Assembly (NCBI GenBank): GCA_963823095.1
Contig: CAWGKI010000006.1
Location: 186,001 to 250,000 of the forward strand
Length of the DNA stretch: 64,000 nt
Direction: 5' to 3'
Source of the DNA: CAIVVT01 sp963823095
Lineage (GTDB): Bacteria; Acidobacteriota; Terriglobia; Bryobacterales; Bryobacteraceae
Made by a program: the position numbers and the translations under genes. The notes beneath the pieces are model-generated. The model was given only the letters and a program-made list of their open reading frames with translations. It did not search any database and had not been told where the DNA came from. Below are positions 53,682 to 62,760 of the stretch, piece after piece (position 1 is the first letter of the stretch; each line of letters begins with the position of its first letter).

Positions 53682-54154
53682 ACGATACAGCTTCCGTGCG
53701 CGATTCAATTCGAGAAGCGTGCCTTGTTGCGGTCCCTGAAGTGCTGGAAACGATGTTCTTCGAATCACTCGTCCAGGGCCCGGAAATTGGAGCGCTTCCG
53801 GCATCGGGATCCTTGGATATTTCCCGTGTGGACTTTGAAGGTGTCGCTCGCGGGCACTTTATCGTTGTGGCGTTCGCCAACCTGACCGATTCTCTCGCGG
53901 AGGCTTTTCTAGGGATCGAAGAGCGAGGCGCTCCGTTTACAAACGCCGGGCTCGTGCTCGGCGAGCTCGCCAACATGATATGTGGGAATGCTCTGGGCCG
54001 CTATCGGCCCGATGGGATCTTTCGTCTTTCCACTCCTCTTACCAGGCTCGGACGCCCGGTAGCGGAGTTGAGCGAGCCATACATCGCTTGGGTGCGGTTC
54101 CCACTGCAAGGCGGCCCGCTGTTCGTTGGATTGATCCTGGAGGCTGCCGGATGA
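53678..54154 (+). CDS. CheX/CheC-like CheY-phosphate phosphatase
   Basis: 158 residues; ATGA overlap with cheY sets the start at 53678. The active-site signature E96-x-x-N99 within GELANMICGNAL is the CheC/CheX/FliY phosphatase motif; only one such helix is present, as in CheX, whereas CheC has two. Members remove phosphate from CheY-P. No FliN-type domain is attached. It is coupled to cheY (substrate) and cheB (downstream) by 4-nt overlaps. Confidence 0.82.
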   Translation: MNDTASVRDSIREACLVAVPEVLETMFFESLVQGPEIGALPASGSLDISRVDFEGVARGHFIVVAFANLTDSLAEAFLGIEERGAPFTNAGLVLGELANMICGNALGRYRPDGIFRLSTPLTRLGRPVAELSEPYIAWVRFPLQGGPLFVGLILEAAG

Positions 54155-55266
54155 TCGACGGCGCACGGATTCGAGTGCTCGTAGTCGATGATTCCGCTAT
54201 CGTCCGCCGGGTCCTGTCGGATGTGTTGTCAGGCCAGCCTGACATCGAAGTGGTGGGCACGGCGCCCGACCCATATGTAGCTCGCGACAAGATCGTTGCG
54301 CTGAACCCGGACGTCATCACACTCGATATCGAGATGCCACGGATGGACGGACTTACGTTTCTCGACCGGCTGATGGTTTCCCGCCCGTTGCCTGTGATCG
54401 TGATCAGCAGCTTGACGAAGAGTTCGACTCGGTCCGCGCTCGAAGCCGTCAGCCGCGGGGCGGTCGACGTAATGCCGAAACCCGGCGGGCCCTACTCCGT
54501 AGGCGATCTGAAAGAGGAGCTACCGCGGCGAGTGCGCGCCGCCGCGAGGGCCCAGATTCGTCGAGTTGCGCCCTCACCAGCGCAGATCACGGCAACTACT
54601 CGCGGCGAAGGCGGGCTGGCAGGACTCCCGGCGGAAGCGCCTGCTCCATCTATGGGCGGTTGCTGGAAGCTTGATCACATTGTGGCAATAGGAGCCTCGA
54701 CCGGGGGCACACAGGCGATTGAGCAGGTTTTGCGTCAGTTCCCCTCCGACTTTCCGCCTGTGCTTGCGACCCAGCACATCCCAGTGGGTTTTTCCGCGAC
54801 GTTCGCCGAACGGCTAAACGGCTGCTGCGCGATGCAGGTGAGCGAAGCCAACGACGGGGATGTTCTGCGGCCCGGCCATGCCTACATTGCTCCGGGCAAC
54901 CAGCACATGCAGGTGATTCGGGCGGCGGCAGGGGCCTATGCCATTCGCCTGCACGGCGGCCCAAAGATCCACTATCAGCGGCCATCGGTGGACGAGATGT
55001 TCTTCTCGGCCGCGAAGTTTGCCGGAGGCGCTGTGGTCGGAGTCCTACTGACGGGAATGGGTAAGGATGGGGCCGAGGGGCTACTTGCCTTGAGGAACGC
55101 GGGGGCCCATACGATCGCGCAAGACGAGGAGAGTTGCGTGGTATTCGGGATGCCCCGCGAGGCGATCGCCCTTGGCGCTGCCGAACAAGTGCTCCCCTTG
55201 CACCTGGTCGCGGCCGCCACAATGGCCGCTATAAGTGGGAGCGGACACGCAAGCCATGCGGCGTGA
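54151..55266 (+). CDS. cheB: Chemotaxis methylesterase CheB
   Basis: 371 residues; start ATG 54151 overlaps the cheX stop and has GGAGG about 7 nt upstream. Receiver domain with D13/D14 pocket and phospho-acceptor D59 (ITLDIEMPRMD); a 45-residue linker; methylesterase domain with catalytic S183 (GASTGG), H209 (TQHIPVGFS) and D306 (TGMGKDGAEG). It removes receptor methyl groups and can deamidate glutamines. It is the last gene of the cluster and converges on the CoA-transferase gene. Confidence 0.95.
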   Translation: MIDGARIRVLVVDDSAIVRRVLSDVLSGQPDIEVVGTAPDPYVARDKIVALNPDVITLDIEMPRMDGLTFLDRLMVSRPLPVIVISSLTKSSTRSALEAVSRGAVDVMPKPGGPYSVGDLKEELPRRVRAAARAQIRRVAPSPAQITATTRGEGGLAGLPAEAPAPSMGGCWKLDHIVAIGASTGGTQAIEQVLRQFPSDFPPVLATQHIPVGFSATFAERLNGCCAMQVSEANDGDVLRPGHAYIAPGNQHMQVIRAAAGAYAIRLHGGPKIHYQRPSVDEMFFSAAKFAGGAVVGVLLTGMGKDGAEGLLALRNAGAHTIAQDEESCVVFGMPREAIALGAAEQVLPLHLVAAATMAAISGSGHASHAA

Positions 55267-55371
55267 TATCCAGGCACCGCGTTTTCGCTTATGCGGGCTG
55301 GCCCCCGGGTTGCCTGATTGGACTTTCACGCATTGAAACAAAAGGGAATTGTATGCCAATGCGGTTGGGTA

Positions 55372-56673
55372 TCAACAGTTCACCCAAAGACGCGCCGCCG
55401 CACGCTCCAGTTCGCTGCGAAAGGCCGGGTGGGCAATCGTGATCAGCAGTTCCGCACGCTGCTTGAGATTCCGGCCGTGGAGATTTACGGCGCCAAATTC
55501 CGTAGCCACCCAGCGCACGTCCCCACGCGACGTTACAACGCCCGCTCCGGGTTTTAGGCAGGGCACGATGCGGGACACGGCGCCGCCCTTCGCGGTCGAG
55601 GGCAGCGCGATCACGGCCACCCCTTCCGGCGCGTGTGCAGCTCCTCGCACGAAATCCACCTGACCGCCGATTCCGCTGAAGGGCAGGGAACCAATGGAAT
55701 CCGCGCAGACCTGCCCGCTGAGGTCGACTTCCAGAGCCGAATTGACCGCCACCATGCGGCGGTTGGCCGCAATGATCACCGGCGAGTTTACGTAATGGTT
55801 CGGCAGGAATTCGAAGATCGGATTGTCGTCGATGAAGTCGTAGAGCTCGCGCGAGCCCATGGCGAAAGCCGCGACGATCTTGTGCGGATGCAATGTCTTT
55901 CTGGCATTTGTGATAGCGCCGCATTCGATCAGGGGAATCAGTCCGTCTGAGAACATTTCCGTGTGAACGCCAAGGTCTCGCCGGTCTTTCAGTTGGGCCA
56001 GAACGGCATCGGGAATGCCCCCGACACCGATTTGGAGCGTCGCTTCGTCGGGGATCAACGCGGCCACATGGCGAGCGATCTCCATGTGCGTCGGCGTGAT
56101 CTCGCCCTGATTGAACTCCGGCAGAGGGCGCTCAGCCTCGACGATGGCCTCCACGTCGTTAACGGTCAGAAAACTATCGCCCAATGTCCTGGGAACGCGG
56201 GGGTTCACCTGAGCTATGACGTGCCGGGCGGCGCGTGCCGCGCTCAGCGAAATGTCGACCGCCGCCCCCAAGCTCATATGGCCGCTGCGGTCCGGGGGCG
56301 AAACCTGGATCAGCGCTACGTCAATGGGCAGCGTTCCGTCCGTGAACAGGCCCTCGACCTCGTGCAGGAAGACGGGGATCGAGTCGGCGCGGCCGGCCTG
56401 AACGGCCTTCCGGGTGTTGGCGGCGACGAAGATCGCGTTGTGACGGCAGTGCGGCTCGAACTCGGGTTCGCAGTACGGTGCAAGGCCAAGATTGATGCAG
56501 TGCAGAATCTCCACGCCGTGCAAGGCCATAACGCGCTGACAGAGGGCCTCGATCAGCGCTTGGGGCGCTCCGGCAGCCATATGTATGAAAACGCGCTCCC
56601 GGCTTTGCAGCGCGCCCAGCGCGGCTTCCGCCGTGGTCTTTTTCTTTTCGTAAGCGATGCGCCAATCGGCCAT
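55372..56673 (-). CDS. Acetyl-CoA hydrolase/transferase family (4-hydroxybutyrate CoA-transferase-like)
   Basis: ATG 56673 is chosen (MADWRIAYEKKKTTAEAAL); the longer ORF adds non-conserved residues. 433 residues, two CoA-transferase domains: FIHMAAGAPQALIEALCQRV, VALIQVSPPDRSGHMSLG, LQIGVGGIPDAVLAQL, the active-site glutamate E239 in VHTEMFSDG, GSLPFSGIGGQVDFVRGA, GRNLKQRAELLI. Members move CoA between acyl-CoA and a carboxylic acid by a glutamyl-CoA intermediate. Whether the donor is acetyl-, butyryl- or succinyl-CoA cannot be fixed from sequence. Confidence 0.88.
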   Translation of the reverse strand: MADWRIAYEKKKTTAEAALGALQSRERVFIHMAAGAPQALIEALCQRVMALHGVEILHCINLGLAPYCEPEFEPHCRHNAIFVAANTRKAVQAGRADSIPVFLHEVEGLFTDGTLPIDVALIQVSPPDRSGHMSLGAAVDISLSAARAARHVIAQVNPRVPRTLGDSFLTVNDVEAIVEAERPLPEFNQGEITPTHMEIARHVAALIPDEATLQIGVGGIPDAVLAQLKDRRDLGVHTEMFSDGLIPLIECGAITNARKTLHPHKIVAAFAMGSRELYDFIDDNPIFEFLPNHYVNSPVIIAANRRMVAVNSALEVDLSGQVCADSIGSLPFSGIGGQVDFVRGAAHAPEGVAVIALPSTAKGGAVSRIVPCLKPGAGVVTSRGDVRWVATEFGAVNLHGRNLKQRAELLITIAHPAFRSELERAAARLWVNC

Positions 56674-56801
56674 GGGAGTTCCGGAACCCAAACTACCATG
56701 AGGCGGCGTGGGCAGGCGACCCGCGGGACCATGGGCGTCGTTTCTCGCTCGATTCTTACACACATGCCCCATGCGACAATGGCGGATGAGAGCTTTTTAA
56801 G

Positions 56802-59300
56802 GTGAGCAAACCGACCGCCAACAAACCTTCCGGGAGACGAATTTCCTCAAGCCGATTCACGCGCTTTTTGGCAGCCGCCGTCACGGTTCTAGTCTTGTTC
56901 GTTCTGGGCGGGACGATCTGGACTTGGGTCCATTATTCGAATCTCGTCGATGAGAAGCTGCGCCAGGGTCCATTCGCCCAAACGGCGATGATATTCTCCG
57001 CTCCGGAGCCGGTCAGCCGCGGTGACGCTCTTACGATGGACGAACTCGTCGACATGCTGCGGGTCAGGGGCTATTCGGACAATCGCTCCAACCGCCTGGG
57101 CTGGTACAAGGCGCGTGAGGATGGATTAGAGATATTTCCAGGGGTCGACGCGTCGCCCGAGAGCGAACCCGGCGTCGTCTTCATCCAGAACGGCGTCGTG
57201 ACGCGCATTGTCTCGAACAGCGACAACACCGACCGCAATGTCTATGAGCTCGAACCCGAGCTCATCAGCAATCTCTTCGACCGGCAACGGCAGAAGCGCC
57301 GCGTGGTGCATTACGCCGATATCCCCAAGGTCCTGGTCGATGCCGTCACGTCCGTTGAGGATAAGCGGTTCTTCCAACACGTCGGATTCGATCCGTTGCG
57401 CATTATCAAGGCGGTCTTCGAGGACGTACGCGAGGGGCGCAAGGCACAAGGCGCCTCGACGCTCAGCATGCAGTGCGCGCGCATGCTGCTGCTTGGGCAG
57501 GAGAAGACCTGGAGCCGGAAGTTGGCGGAAGCCATCATCACGCTCCAGTTGGAGCAGAAGCTCACAAAGGAGCAGATCTTCGAGTACTACGCGAATCAAG
57601 TGGATCTGGGCCAGCGCCGCAGTTTTGCGGTTCGCGGCTTCGGCGAGGCGGCGCGGGTTCACTTCGGCAAGGATCTGCGCGAATTGAAGGTGGATGAGGC
57701 CGCTTTGCTCGCCGGGATGATCCAACTGCCCAACTACTTCAATCCGTACCGGCATGAGGACCGCGCGCTGCACCGCCGCAACCTCGTGTTGGGCTTGATG
57801 CGCGACAACGGATACCTCACGGACATGCAGTATGTCGAGGCCGTCAAGGCTCCGATTCAGCTCGCCGAAGGCGGCATCGAGTCCACGGACGCTCCGTACT
57901 TCGTCGACCTGGTCAACGAGGAACTGCAAGACCGCTTCTCCGATGTCGATTTCCAGACGACGCAGTACCGCATCTACACGACGCTCGACATGAAACTCCA
58001 GCGCGACGCGGTCGAGTCGGCCCGCATCGGCATGAAGGAAGTGGACGAACTGCTGGCCAAGCGGAAGAAGAAATTCCCCGAGGCGCAAGTGGCAATGGTG
58101 GTGATGGATCCGAAGACGGGCGAAGTGAAAGCCATGCTGGGTGGGCGGAACTACGGCGCCAGCCAGTTAAACCGGGCCCTGGCCAAACGCCAACCGGGAT
58201 CTTCTTTCAAACCCTTCGTTTACGCGGCTGCGCTGCGGACCGGCCTGCTGGGCGGCCCTAACGTTTTGACGCCCGTTTCGATGGTCATGGACGAACCGAC
58301 GACCTTCGAATACAACGGCGTATCCTACGAACCCGGCAATTTCCACGAAGAGTGGCTGGGCATGGTCACGATGCGCCAGGCGTTGGCGCATTCCATGAAC
58401 ATCCCGGCCGTCAAGTTCGCCGAATTGGCGGGTTTTGACGCAGTAGCGGAGCTTGCGCGCGACGCCGGGCTTGAGAACACGCGAGGCACGCCTTCCGAAG
58501 CGCTGGGATCCTATGAAGCAACCCCGTTGGAGATGGCCAGCGCCTACACCACTTTCTCGAACGGCGGCGTCTGGATGAAGCAAAACGGGATCCGCGAGGT
58601 CCGGGATCAGGATGGCAAGACCATCTGGCAGTACAAGCCCGTCTCGAGAGAGATCCTGGACCCGCGAGTCGCCTACATGGTGACCAACTTGATGGAAGAA
58701 GTTGTCCGCAGCGGTACCGGCGCCGGCACTCGGAGCAGAGGATTCGTGCTGCCCGCGGCGGGCAAGACCGGTACGTCGCGAGACGCCTGGTTCGCTGGAT
58801 TCACAACGCGACTGCTGTGTGTGGTGTGGGTGGGATTCGACGATAACACCGAACTCCCGCTACAGGGTGCACAGGCTGCCCTACCCATCTGGACTGAATT
58901 TATGAAGCGTGCGCATAGGTACCGGGAATACAAGAACGTGTCCGAGTTCCCGGCGCCCGACGGCATTGTGACTGCCGACATCGACCCGCTGAGCGGCAAG
59001 CTCGCCACGCCCAACTGCCCGAAGTCCCATGGCGAAGTCTTCATCGCCGGCACGCAGCCTCTGGAATACTGTCCGTTGCATGGCGGTTCGGGCAAGACGA
59101 CTATCGCCGGCTGGGATGCGCTGGACACCGATGCCTCCGGGCAGCGCGCTGACGGTGGCGCTCCCGCCGCTTCAGTGGCCGGCCGGCCGGCTCGCCGTGC
59201 GGATGCGTCTCGAGATGCGGGGAAAGCAGCTCCCGCTCAGCCTGTAAAACCAAAGGAAAAGCGAGGCTTCTGGGACAAAATCAGAGCTATATTTAAGTAG
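56802..59300 (+). CDS. Class A penicillin-binding protein (PBP1a/1b type)
   Basis: 832 residues, GTG start at 56802. Single N-terminal membrane anchor (residues about 22-42); a region with a UvrB-like, PBP1b-related fold (about 60-150); GT51 glycosyltransferase with catalytic E186 in SVEDKRFFQHVGFD and QGASTLSMQ; transpeptidase with nucleophile S467 in SSFK, SxN in HSMN and KTG in GKTGTSRDAWFAG. The C-terminal 60 residues are disordered (Ala/Pro/Arg-rich) after a Cys-containing insert (NCPKSHGE). It polymerises glycan strands and cross-links peptides at the cell wall. Confidence 0.93.
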   Translation: MSKPTANKPSGRRISSSRFTRFLAAAVTVLVLFVLGGTIWTWVHYSNLVDEKLRQGPFAQTAMIFSAPEPVSRGDALTMDELVDMLRVRGYSDNRSNRLGWYKAREDGLEIFPGVDASPESEPGVVFIQNGVVTRIVSNSDNTDRNVYELEPELISNLFDRQRQKRRVVHYADIPKVLVDAVTSVEDKRFFQHVGFDPLRIIKAVFEDVREGRKAQGASTLSMQCARMLLLGQEKTWSRKLAEAIITLQLEQKLTKEQIFEYYANQVDLGQRRSFAVRGFGEAARVHFGKDLRELKVDEAALLAGMIQLPNYFNPYRHEDRALHRRNLVLGLMRDNGYLTDMQYVEAVKAPIQLAEGGIESTDAPYFVDLVNEELQDRFSDVDFQTTQYRIYTTLDMKLQRDAVESARIGMKEVDELLAKRKKKFPEAQVAMVVMDPKTGEVKAMLGGRNYGASQLNRALAKRQPGSSFKPFVYAAALRTGLLGGPNVLTPVSMVMDEPTTFEYNGVSYEPGNFHEEWLGMVTMRQALAHSMNIPAVKFAELAGFDAVAELARDAGLENTRGTPSEALGSYEATPLEMASAYTTFSNGGVWMKQNGIREVRDQDGKTIWQYKPVSREILDPRVAYMVTNLMEEVVRSGTGAGTRSRGFVLPAAGKTGTSRDAWFAGFTTRLLCVVWVGFDDNTELPLQGAQAALPIWTEFMKRAHRYREYKNVSEFPAPDGIVTADIDPLSGKLATPNCPKSHGEVFIAGTQPLEYCPLHGGSGKTTIAGWDALDTDASGQRADGGAPAASVAGRPARRADASRDAGKAAPAQPVKPKEKRGFWDKIRAIFK

Positions 59301-59374
59301 GATTACGGGCCGCCACGAACTCCAGGCTCAGAGCGGGGAGATTTTTCGCGAGCCCACTATGTCGGGAGGCGGGT

Positions 59375-60136
59375 ATGGTATCTCTTCACCGGATGAATCG
59401 GGTCTGGGGGATCTCTTTCCTACTGATTGGCGGGGCGGTCTGGGCCGGCGCCTCGGCTCTGCAGGACCCCGCGCCCCCCGCCAAGCAACTCTCCATCGAA
59501 GAACGCGGCGACATCTTCGGGGCGCGCAAGATGTTCCGGGAGGCGATTGAGGCCTATCAACAGGTCAAGCCGCCGACTGCGATCGTCTACAACAAGATGG
59601 GGATTGCCTACCAGCAATTGAACGACCTGGACTCGGCCAAGAAGTACTACAATCTCGCGGTCAAACTTCAACCGAAATACGCGGAAGCGATCAACAACAT
59701 TGGCACCGTGCAGTACGCCAAGAAGAGCTTCCGGAGTGCGACCAACTACTACAAGAAGGCTCTAGCCATTCAGCCTCGATCCGCCTCGGTCTATTCAAAT
59801 CTGGGCACTGCGTGGTTCTCCAGGCACAACTATAAAGAAGCCACAAGATGTTACATGGAGGCGATCAACATCGACCCCCAGGTGTTTGAGCGGCATGGCA
59901 GCCATGGCGTCATGCTGGAGCAGCGCGACGTTGAAGAACGTTCCAAGTTCAACTACTACATGGCCCGCGTGTACGCCAGGAAGGGCATGAACGAGCTCGC
60001 CCTGCAGTACATCCGCAAGGCGCTGGAGAGCGGCTTCAAGGACAAGAAGAAGTTCCTCGAGGAAGAGGACTTCGCAGGTCTCCGAAAGCTGCCGGATTTT
60101 GATGACCTGATGAAGCTGGAGCCGCGTGTTCTCTAG
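59375..60136 (+). CDS. Exported TPR-repeat protein, 253 aa
   Basis: GGAGG precedes ATG 59375. Signal segment WGISFLLIGGAVWAGAS. Four to five TPR units: AIVYNKMGIAYQQLNDLDSA, AEAINNIGTVQYAKKSFRSA, ASVYSNLGTAWFSRHNYKEA, FNYYMARVYARKGMNELAL, then a C-terminal cap (LRKLPDFDDLMKL). Tetratricopeptide repeats mediate protein binding, presumably in the periplasm. It lies 74 nt after the PBP gene and overlaps the next TPR gene by 11 nt. Confidence 0.82.
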   Translation: MVSLHRMNRVWGISFLLIGGAVWAGASALQDPAPPAKQLSIEERGDIFGARKMFREAIEAYQQVKPPTAIVYNKMGIAYQQLNDLDSAKKYYNLAVKLQPKYAEAINNIGTVQYAKKSFRSATNYYKKALAIQPRSASVYSNLGTAWFSRHNYKEATRCYMEAINIDPQVFERHGSHGVMLEQRDVEERSKFNYYMARVYARKGMNELALQYIRKALESGFKDKKKFLEEEDFAGLRKLPDFDDLMKLEPRVL

Positions 60137-62009
60137 GCGCGGGCTGGGGCTCCTCCTGGCCGGGGCACTGCTTTTGGCTCTGGGGGTGGCAGCCTGGTGG
60201 CGCCTGTGGCACCCAGCGCTTCCCGATCAAAAGCGCGCTCCTCGTGTCGCACTTCTCTCCATCGACAACCAGACGGGCCAAACTCGTTTGGACTGGGCCG
60301 GCGAAGCGATTCTGGAAGCCGCCCAGCTTCAGGCGGGCCAAGCCGACCAAGCGTCCGTTTTTCGGGTGCGCGATGCCGGTGAGGCGGCCGCCCGGAATGC
60401 GACCCACTTGGTTTACGGCAGGATCGAGCCCCAGTGGGCGGGGCCTTCATTACGCGAAGAAGCGCAACCGGATCCGCGTTCAACCCGGGTCGCCTACACG
60501 TTCTCGGTGGAAGAGGTAGCGCGGCACTCAGTGGTGCGGCGTGTGCGCGGTAACGGTTCGGTCTTGCAGGCGGCTTCCGCTCTTGCCTCTCTCCTGGCCC
60601 CCATAGCCGGAGTTCAGTCCATTCGTCCCGCAGGAGTCGGCAACGACCAGGCTCTCGAGTTCTTTGCGACGCGAAAATACGCCGATTGCACCACCTCGGA
60701 TCCCCAGGCCTACTGGTGTTGGGAGCGCTGGGCGGCGTCCACGCTGGAGGCTGGCAAGAAGGACGAGGCGCTCTCCATCGTGGCCCGAGGGCGGGAGCAG
60801 GGCAGCCGGATGCCTGAGTTTGCCCGAGCCCGCCTGGATCTGATGGAGGCATCGATCCGCGGCGACTCGGTGCTGCGCATGGCCGCGCTCGAGCGATTGC
60901 TTCAGGCCGACCCGTCCAACCCGGCAACGCTCTCAGAACTAGCCGCCGCTTTGACGGCCAATCGCCGCTTCTCTCAGGCCGAGGCCCTCTATCGAAGCGC
61001 CCTCAAGCGCAACGCGAAACAACCCGAGTTGTGGAATATGCTGGCTTACGCGCAGGCTTGGCAAGGCCGCTTCGATGAGGCTCGCAAGAGCTTGGCGGAG
61101 TACGACAGGCTGGCGCCTGCCGACCCGAATCCGCCGGACTCGCGAGGCGAGATCGAGTGGATGGCGGGCGACCTGGCCGGAGCCGAGGCCTGGTTTCTGA
61201 ACTCCTATCGCCGCGATCCCAAATTCAACGCCGGGGTCGCACTGGAAAAGGCGGCGTTGTCCCGCTATTTGACTGGCGACGAGCCGGGGGCGGAGAAACT
61301 CGTCAACCAGTATTTGGCCGATCGAACTCGCGCCGGCGACCCGCTCGCGGCTTTTCACCGCGCCCGATGGCAATTCCTGTTCGGCGATGCCGCGGGCGCC
61401 GAAGCACTCCTCGAAAATCTGGTGCAGCGCGGCGGACCGGATGCCGCCCTCGCGGCCTCGCGGCTAATGTTGGCGGCCCTGCGCAACAGTGACGTTCCGG
61501 CCGCGCGGAGATACGCTCAAACCGTCCAGAAGCTGACGCCAAAGTCAGGGAGTCCCTTTCTAGGCCGCATTGCTGCCGCTCTGGCCGACGGCGATGCCAA
61601 AGCGATACCCGACCAGGCGTTGCGCTCCGAACTGTTGGCGGTGCGTCTCACGTTGCGCGGTGACTTCGCGCAGGCGTTGCCCGTGTGGGATGAGTCGCTG
61701 CGCGCCCCGCATGGGGGCAGCGATACATTCGCCCGCGAGATGAAGGCCTGGTGTCTGTTGAGAACCGGCAAGAGCGCCGAAGCCGCCGGACTGGTGAGGG
61801 CGGGATGGCCGCTGCTCGAGACCGACGATCGTTTGTTGTTCGATTTCGTGGTCTACCCCAATCTACTGTTCGTGCGGGCGGAAGCCGCCGCCGTCCGTGG
61901 CGACGCCGCGGAGGCGCGGCGCCTGTACGATGTGTACCTGCGGTATGCCGGCGACTCGAAGGACCGCTACGGTCAGGTCGACAAAGCCAAGGCCGCCAGC
62001 AGGCTGTAG
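60126..62009 (+). CDS. Membrane-anchored protein with FlgO/TolB-N-like and TPR domains
   Basis: 627 residues, GTG start within the preceding gene. Signal anchor (GLGLLLAGALLLALGVAAWW). Residues about 40-150 look like the FlgO/TolB-amino-terminal type domain (RVALLSIDNQTGQTRLDWAG, RNATHLVYGRIEP). From about 180 on, a long TPR superhelix of 8-10 units (LQADPSNPATLSELAAALTA, NAKQPELWNMLAYAQAWQGR). The domain pairing recalls envelope sensor or scaffold proteins of Acidobacteriota; function unknown. Overlap with the first TPR gene and closeness to the PBP gene suggest an envelope-assembly unit. Confidence 0.75.
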   Translation: MFSRRGLGLLLAGALLLALGVAAWWRLWHPALPDQKRAPRVALLSIDNQTGQTRLDWAGEAILEAAQLQAGQADQASVFRVRDAGEAAARNATHLVYGRIEPQWAGPSLREEAQPDPRSTRVAYTFSVEEVARHSVVRRVRGNGSVLQAASALASLLAPIAGVQSIRPAGVGNDQALEFFATRKYADCTTSDPQAYWCWERWAASTLEAGKKDEALSIVARGREQGSRMPEFARARLDLMEASIRGDSVLRMAALERLLQADPSNPATLSELAAALTANRRFSQAEALYRSALKRNAKQPELWNMLAYAQAWQGRFDEARKSLAEYDRLAPADPNPPDSRGEIEWMAGDLAGAEAWFLNSYRRDPKFNAGVALEKAALSRYLTGDEPGAEKLVNQYLADRTRAGDPLAAFHRARWQFLFGDAAGAEALLENLVQRGGPDAALAASRLMLAALRNSDVPAARRYAQTVQKLTPKSGSPFLGRIAAALADGDAKAIPDQALRSELLAVRLTLRGDFAQALPVWDESLRAPHGGSDTFAREMKAWCLLRTGKSAEAAGLVRAGWPLLETDDRLLFDFVVYPNLLFVRAEAAAVRGDAAEARRLYDVYLRYAGDSKDRYGQVDKAKAASRL

Positions 62010-62041
62010 AGCCTTACATGAAGTTCATCATGCCGCGATTA

Positions 62042-62119
62042 CAACCGCTCCGCTTGAAGACGCGGTCCAATGCATTGATTCCATTGGACCGGAAAATCGC
62101 GACTTCAACGGAGCGGTTG
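62042..62119. repeat. Imperfect 78-nt inverted repeat after the TPR operon
   Basis: CAACCGCTCCG..TTGAAG..CGCG..GGTCCAATG on one arm pairs with CATTGGACCGG..CGCGACTTCAACGGAGCGGTTG on the other, outermost bases at 62042 and 62119. The GGAGCGGTTG end also occurs near 18873 and 9259. It may act as a terminator for the TPR genes or be a repeat element. Confidence 0.55.
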
Positions 62120-62149
62120 CAGCGAGCCGGTTTCCGATTCTGACGCGAC

Positions 62150-62274
62150 TCTTGACGGAGGCCTCCATCGTCGCTGTTCGGCCCTATCCCAGGTCGTCAG
62201 AAACACAAGCCGCAAGATTGTTACATCAGGAAGAGACCCACAAAGCTTACGACAAGGGGGCGTGGAAGCGATGA
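62150..62274 (+). pseudogene. Decayed HigB/RelE-type toxin gene
   Basis: The end reads THKAYDKGAWKR and its TGA overlaps the antitoxin ATG (62271-62274), as in higBA operons. HigB toxins end with similar THxEYDKGxWK tails. Upstream, RKIV and YIRK pieces expected just before it lie in three different frames, and no N-terminal half exists before 62150; a repeat occupies that place. The toxin therefore seems broken. The assignment rests on the tail and gene order. Confidence 0.45.
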
Positions 62275-62684
62275 GCACCATCACTGTGGATCTGGACCCG
62301 AAGCGTTACGGGCGTCTACTGGCGAAGGCGCATCCGACCGTCATCCAGTCCGAGGGAGAGAACAGCCGGCTGCTGTCGATCATCGAGAAACTAATGGCCA
62401 AGGGCGAACAGAACCTGACGCCCGAAGAAGATGCCCTGCTGGAGTTGCTGGTTCGCCTCGTGCACGATTTTGAACAGGAAGAGTACCCGATTCCCGCCCG
62501 CCCTCCGCATGAGGTGGTTGCGTTTCTCCTGGAACAACGCGGCCTAAAGCCGAGCGATCTGTGGCCAGTCCTTGAATCGAAGGGCAGGGTTTCAGAAATT
62601 CTGTCGGGCAAGCGAGGCATTAGCAAGGAGCAGGCGAAACGCCTGGCCGCGTTCTTCCATGTGGGCGTGCAGTTATTCATTTGA
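62271..62684 (+). CDS. HigA-family antitoxin (helix-turn-helix)
   Basis: 137 residues from ATG 62271 (a GTG at 62262 is a less likely alternative). The N-terminal half is helical and acidic (SRLLSIIEKLMAKGEQNLTP, EEDALLELLVRLVHDFE). The C-terminal half is an Xre-type DNA-binding domain: EVVAFLLEQRGLKPSDLWP, VLESKGRVSEILSGKRGISK and AKRLAAFFHVGVQLFI. This matches HigA antitoxins that neutralise a HigB mRNA interferase and repress their own operon. Here the partner toxin appears decayed. Confidence 0.85.
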   Translation: MSTITVDLDPKRYGRLLAKAHPTVIQSEGENSRLLSIIEKLMAKGEQNLTPEEDALLELLVRLVHDFEQEEYPIPARPPHEVVAFLLEQRGLKPSDLWPVLESKGRVSEILSGKRGISKEQAKRLAAFFHVGVQLFI

Positions 62685-62760
62685 AGGGCAACGAACAGCG
62701 CCGCAGAACGGACTGTTCGGAAACAAGCCACTCTGGAGATTGGCGTTTCCAGGCGGGGCG

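Noticed and set aside
47754..55266. Chemosensory cluster being a canonical flagellar operon
   Set aside because: No flagellar gene is within the window; the assignment of output was left open.
62020..62140. Short frame starting MKFIMPRLQPLRLKTR as a gene
   Set aside because: It lies across the 62042-62119 inverted repeat and has repeat-derived residues; no ribosome-binding site.
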